Below are positions 24,742-36,491 of a DNA stretch of 64,000 nucleotides, piece after piece. Made by a program: the position numbers and the translations under genes. Numbering within the stretch: position 1 is the stretch's first letter; the number at the start of each line of letters is the position of its first letter. Under the pieces are notes generated by a model. It had not been told where the DNA came from and ran no database searches. It saw only the letters and a program-made list of their open reading frames with translations. Source of the DNA: Costus lasius (taxonomy: Eukaryota; Streptophyta; Magnoliopsida; Zingiberales; Costaceae); assembly GCA_027563935.2 (NCBI GenBank), contig CM050451.1, positions 27,109,565-27,173,564 of the forward strand, written 5' to 3'.

Positions 24742-25260
24742 ATAAAGAGGAGTTGAGGTAGATGGCGTCTTGGGAACCATATATTACTGAAAATTTGTTC
24801 ACCCCTGCCCAATCAAAATTTGTGTAAGTTTATAAAAACTAGTCATCTAAAAATTGATCTTAAATTAGAAGGAAAAGTTGTGCTCATTTAACTGGCTTGT
24901 AGAATGTAGAACACCTCATCATCAGTTGTATGACCCTAAATCAAGTGTCGACTATATTAAAATTATTATGCTGTAGTCATATTTGAGGTTTAGACAAATA
25001 TGTTCCTCAATTAGGATCTAAGTTGTATGACCCTAAATCAAGTGCCAACTATATTAAAATTATTATGTTGTAGTCATATTCGAGGTTTAGACAAATATGT
25101 TCCTCAATTAGGATCTATCTAAGTTTCACATAGGAGCTTAAATAGAGGATACCTATGGTATTTAGGGTATGTAAAATATTTGATTTACTTTCAGAGTATA
25201 TGAGACACTATGACTTTTAGATACTTTATTGAGAATAAAATTACAATATTAATAGCTTAC
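24742..25260. repeat. 98 bp tandem duplication and flanking spacer
   Basis: Units at 24923-25020 and 25021-25118 start 'agttgtatgaccctaaatca' and differ at only a few sites, such as 'gtcgac/ccaac' and 'ctgtag/ttgtag'. The rest of the stretch holds no gene. Confidence 0.7.
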
Positions 25261-27849
25261 CCTCTTGGTATGGAAGGGATGGGATAGGATATGCATTAAG
25301 CATATAACATAACATAATGCATGATATGGATGGGATTGCATAGGATGAAATGAATGATATGGATGATATAGGCTATGCCATTATATGAGAGGTTTAAAAT
25401 ACCAGTCCGAATCGGTGTACCGGTTATCAGAACGGTTTGCTATAATGAAATTGACTCTGTGACATGACTATGCCATATACTATGCCATATCCTATGCTAT
25501 GTCATAACCATGCCTTATGCCTCATACTATGTGCTATGCAATAGTCATGCCTATATGAAATAGGATTTGACCATGTCACAAGGCATGAGACATGATATGA
25601 CATAGTGCATAGGACATAGTATGATTAGGGTATGATATAAGGTATGCATGACCTTGACAAGGCATGGGGTATTCGGCATGATGATATGATATTTAGGACA
25701 ACCATGACATAACAAAGTATGACATTAGGCATAGGGCATAACATGACTTAGAGCATGATATGATCATAGCCTATAAGAAGCATGAGGCATAATATAAGGC
25801 ATGTCATGCTATAACTTACATGGGGTATGGAGTATAAGGCATGACATGGTTATGGCATGGCGGCATGGCAGCATGGCCATATCACATGTCATGCCCCGTG
25901 CCATGACTATGCCTTATGCCATGCCTCATTGCATACCTAACACTATAGGGGATGACTATGGTGTACACTAGGGGATGACTATGGCATGCGGACATACAAC
26001 ATGGCTATGACATAGGGCATGAGGCATGATATGACATGATATGAGTCATGAGGGATAGCATGGGGTATGGTATGACATAGCCTAGATAGAGCATGAGCAT
26101 AACATAAGGTATGACATAGCAAAGTATGACATTAGGCATGGGGCATAACATGACTTAGAGCATGATATGATCATAGCCTACAAGAAGCATCAGACATAAT
26201 ATAAGACATGTAATGCTATGGCTTACATGGGGCATGGGGTATAACGCATGACATGGTTATGACATGGTAGCATGATAGCATGGCCATATCACATGTCATG
26301 CCCTGTGCCATGACTATGCCTTATGCCATGCCTAACACCATAGGGGATGACTATAGTGTACCCTAGGGGATGACTATGGCACGAGGACATACAACATGGC
26401 TATGACATAGGGCATGGGGCATGACATGACATGCAACATGGCATGATATGGGTCATGAGGGATAACATAGGGTATAGTATGACATAGCCTTGATAGGGTA
26501 TGAGCATGACATAAGGTATGACATGTCATGACCTATATACATAGGGCATAAGAGACAATGGAGTATTCTATACTATGACCATATATGATAGAAATTGTAT
26601 GGGGGATGGACATTACATGACCTATATATGGAATGAGATGGGCCATGGGATGAGATGTGATGGGGGGTATGTATTGCCATGACATCATGGAGGGCATGAC
26701 ATGTGCATAGGGCATTATGTGACATTGTATGGGAGCATGGAGCATGACATAATATTTAGATATCATGCCCTATGACATACTATTCCATGCCATGATATGA
26801 TGCAGCATATTATGCCCCATGCCTTAGCTAGGCATGGTCTTGGTCTTGGTATGATGTGGCCATGCCCCCTACGACATTGTATGAGGATATATGAGGCATG
26901 GGTCATGACATGGTATTGCATTGCATGGGCATAAGCATGACAGGATACAATGCCATGCCCCATGGCTATGCCCTATATTATGCCATGATTGTGCCCTATG
27001 GAATAACCATGCCTATGCCTTGTCCATGCGCCATAAGGGAACAACATGACTTAATATGCGACATTATATGGTATGACATGATGGGGTATGAGGCATAGTA
27101 TAACATAGCTTGACAAGTCACATATAGAGCATGACATGATGGCCATGGATGGCAAGGCATGACATACTATAGCCTACATAGTAATAGATCATAGTGCATT
27201 GCATGGGGATGTCATGCTATGGGCCTTATGCTATGCCATGACTATGCCCCTTGTCATGACCATGCTTCATGTCTTGCCCGCTATATCCATGCACCATGGG
27301 GCATGACCATGGATGAAGCATGAGACAGCATGAGACATAGTATGACATACGATCTGGCTTTGCATTCAGTATTGCATGGGATGGCTTGGCGTTGCAGGAT
27401 CATAGCATAGGACATGACTATACACATAGACATGACATGGTATGGGCATAGGGCATTGTATGACCATGGCATAACATGGTATGCGGTATGACCATGGGAC
27501 AAGGGACATAGGGCATGTCATGTAGTATGGCTATAGCAATGTCCTATGTCATGCCATGGAAGGCATGCCCCATACCATGCCTATGCTCTGTAGGGCATGA
27601 TCATGACATGAGGTATGAGACAGACATGGCATGAGCAGGTTATGACATGAGGCATGACATGACCCTGACAAGACATAGGGTGTGGGGCATGATATGGTGT
27701 TAGGATAACCATGGCATGATAAGGTATGACATCAGGTATGGACATGACATAGAGCATGGTACATAGTCTCCAAGGAGCATAGGGCATGACCAATTATGGT
27801 TTACATGGGGCATGGGCATAAGACATTGCATGGTCATGGCATGGCATGC
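25261..27849. repeat. CATG-word degenerate satellite, left block with 407 bp higher-order unit
   Basis: About 2.6 kb consists almost wholly of 6-10 bp words such as catgacat, ggcatgac, gcataagg and tatgccatg, with CATG every few bases. Two long units are collinear: one starts at 25714 and the next at 26121 with 'aaagtatgacattaggcat', a 407 bp period. Diverged further copies are visible near 27655-27840 and again after the Athila insertions near 52770-53000. G-rich and C-rich (tatgccttatgcc) stretches alternate, so the words occur in both orientations. Around 25392-25450 it is interrupted by unrelated DNA. The open frames here are spurious. Confidence 0.8.
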
Positions 27850-29281
27850 TGATAGCCGGTAAATTAGCCGTTCCGCAAGTATACGGACTATCGAAGTAAT
27901 ATATATGTATCGATCCCACAGGGACCAAATACCAAGTACCGACTGATTAGATTACCACAAGCTAGACGATCTTTAAGTGGTTGTGAAATGGTCGCTAAGA
28001 TCTAAAATTAAGCTAAACAAGAGATAAGCAAGGCAAATAGAATTGAAAGCTAGGTAATCGCACGATGCAAGGTCTAAGGATGGGTAGGATCAAGGCTAGG
28101 GTCCACCGCCTTGATGCGCTATGCGTGGATTGATAACAATATGAAAGTCCCCTTTTAAATCTTAGGGCGATCCAAAGGTGTGCAAGTCGTCCTCTCTCGA
28201 GTGATGCAACTTGCGACTAGGAGCTTTACCCGATTTAGCGTCTACCGTCGTAGGACGCAAGATCGCATAAACTCATTGAGTGCCGGATCGTACATACCAT
28301 CCCATCATTTGTATATGTTATCCCCTCTTGGGTGATGCAACAAGGTATTTGTACGGTTCGACGCCTACCCTCGTAGTATGCCTACCCGAACAAACCCAAT
28401 GAGCACAAAACGGCATACACTACCCGTACCTAATCAACCACTCTCGTGCGATGATTGAGGTACCCTCGCCTAGGCTATCAAATATCTAGATGTGCCTCTC
28501 GGCAATACCAGATATCTAAGACATGAAGAAAGAAACAAAGTAATCTTCATTCAAGGGGTGCAACTAAGCAAGGTAAGACAATCTAGGGTTTGCAAAATAT
28601 CATCATAATCCACACATAGAACAGTCAAGGGGTTTTCCTAAGCCCTGAAACAAGGTTTAAGCTACACAAACCATAATGCAAAGCCAAGCATACAAGTCTC
28701 CCAATACATCATCCATGAATAAGCAAGTAGAGAAAGGTAAATGAGAAGAGGAGGATAGGACTCCTCAAGGAGGAAGGATCCGCTCGAAGCTTCTAGGTCT
28801 CTCACCGCAAAAGCTCTCCTCCCCGTTCCGATTAAGCGCCGGTTCCGATTCCTTGCTCAGCCGCCGCTCCTCCCTTACGTATCCGCTTTTACGAATCAAT
28901 CCCCCCTATTCCTTACGTGAATAGGGTTTTTGTCCTCTTCCTCTGTTCTCTTTGTCGAATTCCACTTCTGCCCCTCTTTAGCCTTCCATCTGACGTGGAT
29001 AAGTCGAGGGTTGAAACCTGGAAAAATCGGCGTTTGGCGACTCAGAAGTCATGGGGCATGATTCCGGTCGCTGGGTGGGCCGTGGTTTTAGCTGTGAATA
29101 CAGGTTTGGCTGAAAATAGTGGCATTCCCTCACTTTTCCCCTGAAATGAAGCAAAAACACCAAAGAGTGTAGATTCCATAGATATTGCAATAATTCCATA
29201 TAAAGCAGGTGTAAATGCCAAAATAGTGATGAAATAACAATGGAAATAGCGTATAAATTCCTATATAAAAACCACTTAACA
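27850..29281 (-). repeat. 3' LTR of Athila element 1
   Basis: On the minus strand it starts TGTTAAGTGG next to the polypurine tract and ends GGCTATCA at the CATGC target duplication. A TTTTTATATAGG motif near its start is a TATA-box candidate. It matches 36492-37924 nearly base for base. Confidence 0.92.
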
Positions 29282-29300
29282 AATTTCCCCAGACTTAAAC
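29282..29300 (-). other. Polypurine tract of Athila element 1
   Basis: On the minus strand AAGTCTGGGGAAATT directly precedes the LTR start TGTTAAG. Slightly upstream lies CTTGGGGACAAGCAAGAG, a motif typical of the Athila/Tat lineage. The equivalent region is deleted from element 2. Confidence 0.7.
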
Positions 29301-30313
29301 TCTTGCTTGTCCCCAAGCAAAGATAAAATGAAGCTAAGCTGTAATGAGGATCCTTATGGCCTGAGTTCAACCCCTCCAAGATAGTGCTAACACTGATCCA
29401 TGTAATGAACAAACACCCTACAAGTGGTAGACTCCTATCGGATATCAAAGTGGTAAGCATTGCAATCCAAAGAAAATGCGTTCCACACATAGCTACTACA
29501 CCTCATAATCAACCTCCTAGTTTCTCCTCTTAGAATTTTTGAAGCCTCCAAGTGGAAGTGGAAAGGAAATATCAAAATCTTTCTACAAGTGGAATGAAGA
29601 CATACATATGTTTGGAGAATTTGGAGAGGATCTTTGTCTTCTTTTTTTTTAGAGGATCTTTGTCCTCTTTTTTTTTTTTTTGCAAAATGTCTCTAGACTT
29701 TGCTAGAGAATCTTTTCTTGTTTTGACCTTTGTTTGTTTTTTTTTTGTGGTAACCAAAATGAAGGGTATGATAGATGAGGAGGAACTATTCAGTATCAAA
29801 CTCAGTGTAGAAAACTAGCGGCATCCCACAATTTTAAATGGAAGCTCAACTTACCAAGAATCAACCGTTAGTTATCTACCATGAGGGGAATACTCGCATG
29901 TACTGAATCTATGCTAGCAGAATCGGTAAGGGGAAGAATCATGCATAAGGGTCACACTAACAGTAAAGAACATCTTAGGAACATGCTCAAAGACAAGCGA
30001 GTTATATTATCTAGAACTAGGGGAGACAGTTTAGCAATTGATAAAAACAACATTAATGTACACCAATTAGAGAGAGTTGAATATGCATATGGAGCTTAAC
30101 TTACCAAGGTCAACAAGATGGTAAATGGTAAAACCGAAGTCAACAAAAATGAGCACCAAATGGTAAAAGTGCATGAAGCTAGTAATATCGAAAATGCACA
30201 AGTATAATGCACAAATACCCCCCACCCACATGGGAAAAGAGGCATCGTCCCCGATGCCAAAATAGAAAGGCAGTAAAGGGTACAAAAATGGGGGGTGCAG
30301 AGGGCTCTCAGAA
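29301..30313 (-). other. 3' non-coding region of Athila element 1
   Basis: This stretch between the env-like stop and the polypurine tract contains T-rich runs (about 29640-29745) and no conserved coding frame. The matching region of element 2 is partly deleted. Confidence 0.5.
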
Positions 30314-31851
30314 CTAATCGCGGGGATCATCCCCCGCGGCATTGAGCTCGTCCGAGGAGTCATCAGAGGAAGATGTATCAGATGTAGCCGAGGGGTCATC
30401 ATGAGCTGGATGGTGCTGGTAAGGGGCATTGCTCCGGAAACCAGGTAAGCGAGACCGAAGGAAAGCATAAATATTGTCAATCTGGGTGCCTTGGGTCCGG
30501 AGTTGTTGCAAGATTGACTGCAGGAGTTCATGAGCTGAGGGCTCATGGGGAGCTCTTGGTGCTGGTCCAGCCATGAAGGGAGCAGGGGCATTCCTGGAGT
30601 GAGCCGGATCATCAGCAGCTGCAGCGGTGAGGTTCCAGTTCTCCCGATGACGAACAGAGGTACGCGCTGTGTTGGGCAGTGGTATAGTCTGAAGACTCCC
30701 TCGAGGAGTGAAATGATAGATGTCGCCGCGCCTGGAGATCATCTTCATGGCAATGCAGGCCTCCATATCGAGCCGTCGGCTCCCGCTGGCTTCCGCAGTC
30801 CCATAAGGGTTATGCCCTAAGTGCAGCGCGAGTGGAGTAAGCAGACCACCGATTGCAATGGTTCCCTTGGTGACTCGCCCGACCTGTGTCAAGTGTTTGG
30901 CAAGGTAGTAGCCAGAGTTGAGAGGAAATTGGTGAAGCATACTCCATAAGAACATCAGCTCCACATGCTGCAGCATGCAATCACTATCGGCGCGCGCGAA
31001 AATAGTGTGGGCTAGCAGGCGGTGCGCGTAGCGGAGGCAGGGATTGGAGATTGCACTCGCGCGTGTATTCTTGGAGGAGTAGTGATCGTCGGAGCAGATG
31101 GATTTCCAGAAAGCATCCTCCCAGTGCCTCGTTGGTTGGTGAAGCTCGACGTCAGCGGGGAAGCCATAGACGGCATTGAATTCTTCAAGAGGTAGACGGC
31201 ATTCAGTGTTGTTCATCCGGAAGCAGATCGAGAATGTCTTGTTGTCGTGGCCCGAGCGGCAGGTTGAGAAAGAACTTAGTACTTCCAAGGTGAGGCCGAG
31301 ATGTGTGGGAGAGGCCTGATTCAAAAATTTCTCCCACCCGAGGTTCCGGAATAACCATAGCACATCATCGAGAAGTCCTAGATGCAATAGGGTGGGGGAA
31401 TCCATGTAATGAGTGTTAATCATGCGCCGATTGGAGAGGGCGAAATACCTGGCTTCTTGAGTGGCGTCACGAAAATGAAGAACGTGCCCTTCGGTTGAAG
31501 GGAAAAGGTGGGGTGATGTGGCGGAGGTGGAGTCGAAGATCGAGCAGGCTGCTTCCCCTTGCGACGCCGGCGATATGTGGAAGTGGAGGGTGCGGGGGCG
31601 CTAGGAGCAGTCAGCTCGGGTGCAGGTGGAGCTGGAGTAGGAGAAGGAGGGATCGGAGCTGGAGCTGGAGATTTCCCTGCTCCGTGCAGACGAGAGGATG
31701 TGGAGGCGGGTGTAGAGGCATCAGAAGGGGCTTGCGTGGAAGCGGAGGCTCGCGCCGGGTCAGGGGAGACTGGGCCAGGGGTTGAAGTTGATGCTCGGCG
31801 CGGGCGTTTAGGGAGGTAGGAGGGGCGCACGCACGCCTTACGGGGTCCCAT
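30314..31851 (-). pseudogene. Athila env-like (ORF3) gene with one frameshift
   Basis: The start MGPRKACVRPSYLPKRPRRA opens a Ser/Pro/Ala-rich N-terminal half. A single-base indel near 31495-31512 shifts to the frame holding MDSPTLLHLGLLDDVLWLF, EEFNAVYGFPADVELHQPT, KGTIAIGGLLTPLALHLGHN and an acidic tail ending DDPRD. Element 2 reads through the same junction in one frame, which confirms the frameshift. This ORF occupies the env-like position of Athila elements (after pol, before the 3' LTR). I see no clear signal peptide or fusion region, so an envelope function is not supported. Its role is unknown. Confidence 0.7.
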
Positions 31852-33439
31852 GGAGACAGGGGAAGAATGAGAGCTCCGGCGGGGAGGTCTGGTGAAAGGA
31901 ACGGGGAGGCAACGAGAAAAGAGGCGAGAGTCAGGTTAGGGTTTCTCGGGGCGAGGGATAGGGCGAAGCGGTGAAATGAAAGGCGCGGGCATATGAAGGG
32001 TTTTAAGAAGCCAGGACATTTGAAGTTAAGTTAACTGAGAGGGGCCCCACCGAAAGTCTCGGGACGAGGTTGTGGTCATTGGGCGCCCCAAGGAACTCTC
32101 TGTTCAAAACTGGGACAAATACGCTTTGCGCGGCAGAAACTGTCTTCGGAACTCTCGGGCGAGGTCTTGGTCACCGGGTGCCCTGAGGAACATTCTGTGA
32201 AAATCGCTACTTTAAACTTAGAGAGTCGCCTGCAATGGTCTGAAATTCCGCGGACCAAGGTTTTAATCATTGGGCGGCCCGAGGAACTTTCTGTGGAGAA
32301 CAGAACTCTTAACTTGGAATGCAGCTTGTGCGAACCACGGGTGTGGCAGTAATTGCTGGGTCGATCGTGGAATTCTGAAAAGAATGCAAATAGCTTCCAA
32401 CTGCACCCAGATCATCCCTGAACAATCACAAACACGTAATTAGGTTTCATAAAGCCATCGAAATAGAGTAAAACCTAATACTACCACAAAGCTATCTCAA
32501 TGTCACTTGTGTGCAACACTAAATGTAAGAATCATGGAATATATCACCCAAAACTTCAGCAAAGGGAATCCAGAGCTCAACAAACTACATGAAAAGAATA
32601 GAAGCAGGCAATTGGCAACAACTCGATGACGTAGAAAAGGCGAGCATGGGACCGAGGTACGAGAAGAAAAATGAGGAGAAAAAACGCAAAGCCAACAAAC
32701 CACTTAGAGGGGGCAAGGGCTGGACGAGTGATCAAAAGTTCATCAAAGAATCAGCAATTCACCATCTCAACTCAGCAAATGAAATCAGCAAGCGAAAATA
32801 CCACGGTGTTTGCTACAGGGAAGGCTAGCTAAATAGAAATACCGCTAAGCAAAACATCAAAATGGAGGAAAACGAAGCGAGCGGTCAATAAATCAAAATA
32901 CAATCACAACACCATCTCAGCAATACCATCAAGCGTAAGCCCCCACAAACTTTATCAAAGTAAAATCATAGCTCACTAGGTTACATAGAAAGAACAACAA
33001 CTGGTAAGGGACAAATATCAACAGGATACCAACCCACACCTCCTAAGTACCACAGAAGTAAATAGTGAGCAGCAACACTACTAAGTAGATTACCAAAGAG
33101 ATGAATAAGGTAAGCACACAGCTGGTAGCCTACATAGAGAGAGTGAAACTAAGCAAATGGTTTATAAAGCCAAATATCTGCTCAATACCAATTCAGCGTA
33201 GCAAATGAAAGTAGCAAGCATAAATACCATGGTATTTTCTAAAGGGAGGATTAGCAAAGTTACAGCAAGCAAACTTACATAAAAAGGAATACAAGCAAGC
33301 AAACCGTTAACAAAATCGTGGTAGAGTGGAATCAAGCAGGTGATCGGTAGATCAAAACTCATTGCAGCAAAGCGAATCAAATTACCATTACCCTAACTAC
33401 CAAAAACTGAAAATACCATGAAGCAAATTACTAAAAGAA
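31852..33439 (-). other. Spacer between pol remnant and env-like ORF, with tandem repeats
   Basis: About 1.6 kb without a conserved frame. At 32040-32340 imperfect ~100 bp repeats carry 'gggcg.ccc.gaggaact.tctgt' words, also found at 41860-42260 in element 2. The remainder is rich in 'cagcaa' and 'taccaa' words with weak internal repetition. Confidence 0.55.
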
Positions 33440-33584
33440 CTAGCAAGAAAAGGGAAAAAGAGCTTGGGTTGCCTCCCAAGAAGCGCCATTTTAAGGTCTT
33501 TGGCTTGACCATGACGTCATGTCACGGTGGATCCGGGGGATTGGAAAGATGAACAGTGTTCGGCTCCTCAAGTGGTTCATATGC
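33440..33584 (-). pseudogene. Integrase C-terminal tail remnant
   Basis: EPLEEPNTVHLSNPPDPP, then a stop, then LKMALLGRQPK match the C-terminus of the element 2 integrase frame (EPLEAPSTVHLSNPPPP, DLKMALLGRQPK). This is all that remains of pol downstream of protease. It marks the right-hand breakpoint of the pol replacement. Confidence 0.75.
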
Positions 33585-34343
33585 CCATGGGGCACATGAT
33601 GATCTGCCTATAGTCTTCTCGGACCCGGTACAAGGTAAACCTCTCGTACCAACGGTAAACAGCGAATCGAGTATATTTGAATCGATCTTAAAACCCATCG
33701 GGAGCTTAATATAGTGCTGTGAGAGCATCAAAAGGAATTCTTTGGAGTATTTCCTTTGATTAGCAGTTCTTGAACAACTATCATCATGATGCATAGCTGC
33801 TCCAATGTCATGCTATCCATTATGTGATATCTTTAATATCGGAGTTGAGACACCTGTCGCATCTCCCCAATCATCTGGAATGATATCCTTAACCTTGATT
33901 GGACTGTTCACATCAAAATTTTCATGGCTGACCTCTGAAAAGTTAGCAGCATCGGCTGTGGAGAATAGTTTCTTAACATTCTCCTCTTGAGATGTACTCA
34001 TAAGCTTATTCCAAATTTCCATTGAGGGCTCCTCTTTCTTTCCTAAGTCGGTTGCGGTAACCAATCCATCCATAAAAGCAATCGATCTAATACCCTGACT
34101 GGGTGCTAATTCACACCTGACAATTACACTTGAGGAAGGAGGATCATTGAGAGCATTATGTCTAGGATCGGCCAAGCCTAAAGATACATTGTTCTGCCCA
34201 TTTACAACGGCATTATCTTCTTGCGCTTCATGAGTGGCAATATAGTTGGATTCACTAAGAACTTTGTTGTTATCTTTATGGCATTGGCTAGATTTCGCTT
34301 CTCCACATATCTCTATTCTCTTATCTTGCTCCAAAACAACTGA
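33585..34343 (-). pseudogene. eIF4G-like host gene fragment captured in Athila element 1
   Basis: About 253 codons, in frame with the upstream protease and interrupted by one stop (33813-33815), have no counterpart in element 2. Landmarks in order are MEIWNKLMSTSQEENVKKLF, STADAANFSEV, IIPDDWGDATGVSTPILK, MHHDDSCSRTANQRKYSKEF and LLMLSQHYIKLPMGFKID. This resembles the part of plant translation initiation factor eIF4G just before the MIF4G domain: a '..SKADAA..' segment, the 'DDWEDAADVSTP' motif, then the eIF4E-binding motif Y-x4-L-hydrophobic (here YSKEFLL) and 'LP.GF.I'. The cap-binding contact residues Tyr and Leu-Leu are kept. The MIF4G domain is absent. Identification is from family knowledge, not a search. 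Confidence 0.72.
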
Positions 34344-36339
34344 GTTGGCCCACTCATCCTCCACAACGCCCATGCTACAGTAAGTCCTTGCAACGTAGGA
34401 GCACTTTGGACTTCTAGAGATTTCAAAATAGATAGCATCTCCACTGATATTCAGTTTGAGCCTCCCATTCCTAACATCAATTATGGCACCAGCGGTTGCC
34501 AAGAAGGGTCGGCCAAGGATTATGGGACATTGGGCATCTTCTTCCATGTCCAAAATAATAAAGTTTTCCAGAATAGAGAATTCACCAACTCTGACCGGTA
34601 TATCTTTCAGTACGCCTACCGGGCGCCGTATCGAGCGGTCAGCAAGTCACAACGCAATGTTTGTCTCTTTTAGTTCCCCCATATCTATCTTTTTGCAGAT
34701 TGACAACGATATAAGACTCACGCTGGCTCCGAGGTCACACAGGGCGCGATCAAAGCTAACGTTCCCAATCTGGCATGGTATTGAGAAACTTCCAGGGTCA
34801 TTCTCCTTGTCCAAACACATGTCTGACTCATCTAGTGGACCTTCTACACACGTATTGATAGCGTTGCATTGTTCTCTAGGGTTGGCCTCAGATTGTCCCG
34901 GAAGTCTCCCGGGAGGTCTAGGTGATGTCAAGGCCTGCTGTGCAACTTGGTTTTCCAGCGTCTTCCCATGCATGGTTAAGGCTTCAACTTGGGAAGCTAG
35001 CTGCTGAGTAGTTTCATTCATGTGCTCACTCCGTTTAGCTTGCCTCTGGATGGTCTCATTCATGTGTTCGCTCTATTTAGCTTGGCTAGCCATAAAATTT
35101 TCAAGCAAGGATTCCAAACTTGACCTTGCAGGTTGGTGTGGTGATGGAGGTTGTTGCTGGAAGCCTACTTGTTGTCTATACTCGGGTTGTTGTGCCGCAT
35201 TGTTGTTGCGGTATGAGAAATTCGGGTGGCTCTTCCACCCAGGATTATACGTATTGGAGTACGGGTCATGTTGTGGTCTTGGTTGGAAACTATTAAGAGC
35301 ATTAACTTGATCCGGTGTAGAGTCCCCAAAAGAGGGAGGTCCCATTTGGTACTCGGCCACAGGTTGGTTCGGCGTACCACCATTCTCCCAACATACACTA
35401 TTAACTGATGTAGTGGTGGAGTTCAGCCCCCATGTATCAAACTTGTGAGCCAACGAATCAACCTTGGCTGCTATTGAAGTCAAGGTACCCAATTCAAATT
35501 TACCACTGGTTTTAGGTGTCCCTCCCCTTTCAGTTGACCACTGTTGGTGGTTCATCGCCATACTTACTATTAGATTGAAGGCTTCACCAATTTCTTTGCC
35601 CATCAATGCACCATCGGCTGTTGCATCAATGGTAAGTCTGGTATTGTAGTTGAGACGATTGTAGAAAGTGTGGATGAGAAACCATTTCTCCATACCATGG
35701 TGAGGGCACAGCATTTGATATTCCTTGAAGGGATCCCACTCTTCACATAGTGACTCGTTGTCTCTTTGAGCAAAGTTAATGATTTGAGTTCTCAATTGGG
35801 CCGTCTTGCTTGACGAAAAATACTTAGATAGGAAAGCAGCAGAAAGCTGCCCCCCATGTCGAGATAAATCCAGAGGACAATGAATGCAGCCAGGCACGGG
35901 CACGGTCCCGCAATGAGAATGGAAATAACCTCAACCGTATCGCGTCATCTGATACTCCATTCATCTTCAGCGTATCACAAACTTCAAGAAAGATTGATAG
36001 ATGTAGATTCGGATCCTCAAGTGGCGAACCTCCGAATTGATGTTGGGTCACCATGTTCACAAGAGTTGGCTTGATTTCAAAATTATTTGCCTCAATCGGA
36101 GGTCGAGTGATGCTGGTATGTAGCCCTTGTGCACTAGATGAAGCAAAGTTTCTAAGTGTTCGGCGGTCATCCATCTCGAGCTGTTCTAGAGATTCCTTGG
36201 ACTGAGTTGCCTTGGACTTAGCTTTTCTACGGCGTCGGAATGTCTTCTCAATTTCAGGATCTGCTGGTATTAATTCTCCAGACCGTATAGTCCTACGCAT
36301 AAACCAAGTAAGTTCAAAAGCAACTTTTCCAAGTAACAA
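34344..36339 (-). pseudogene. gag: Athila element 1 gag-protease, frameshifted
   Basis: Gag starts MLLGKVAFELTWFMRRT and carries the Athila-type core RPPIEANNFEIKPTLVNMV, QFGGSPLEDPNLHLSIFLE and DAIRLRLFPFSLRDRARAWL. An extra base in a C6 run (35850-35855) shifts the frame. Gag resumes with FLSKYFSSSKTAQLR and continues through a Gln/Asn/Pro-rich tail. Stops interrupt at 35070-35072 and 34644-34646. The protease follows, with CDLGASVSLISLSICKK (active-site DLGAS) and PIILGRPFLATAGAIIDV. Compared with element 2, about 130 codons between gag and protease are deleted. After the protease the frame runs into the eIF4G-like insert. Confidence 0.82.
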
Positions 36340-36468
36340 AAAGATATGCAGTGATTATCAAATATATAGAAAAGCTTAACACTAAATAACTAAAAGTAAG
36401 TAAACTAAAAGAAAGAAAAAGGTCTAGTCTAGCAATAACTTAACCGTGTCGATATTAATAAATTTGGT

Positions 36469-36485
36469 CCCTGGCAACGGCGCCA
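36469..36485 (-). other. Primer-binding site of Athila element 1, tRNA-Asp type
   Basis: On the minus strand TGGCGCCGTTGCCAGGG lies a few bases after the LTR end. It is complementary to the 3' end of plant tRNA-Asp(GTC) with one mismatch. This primer choice is typical of the Athila/Tat branch of Ty3 elements. Confidence 0.8.
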
Positions 36486-36491
36486 AAAACT

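Noticed and set aside
25261..27840. Open frames of 60-80 codons in the CATG-word satellite, both strands
   Set aside because: The His/Met/Ser/Cys-rich peptides arise directly from the CATG and ATG words, occur in all frames and have no start or splice context.
28917..29490. Open frames on both strands in and beside the LTR of Athila element 1
   Set aside because: They sit in LTR and 3' non-coding DNA and recur in the other LTR only because the LTRs are copies.
31495..31819. Gly/Arg-rich plus-strand frames near 31.5-31.8 kb
   Set aside because: They are antisense shadows of the Pro/Ser/Ala-rich start of the env-like ORF.
36469..36485. tRNA-Asp gene fragment
   Set aside because: Only the 3' 17 nt match, in antisense, directly beside an LTR; this is a primer-binding site and not a tRNA gene.
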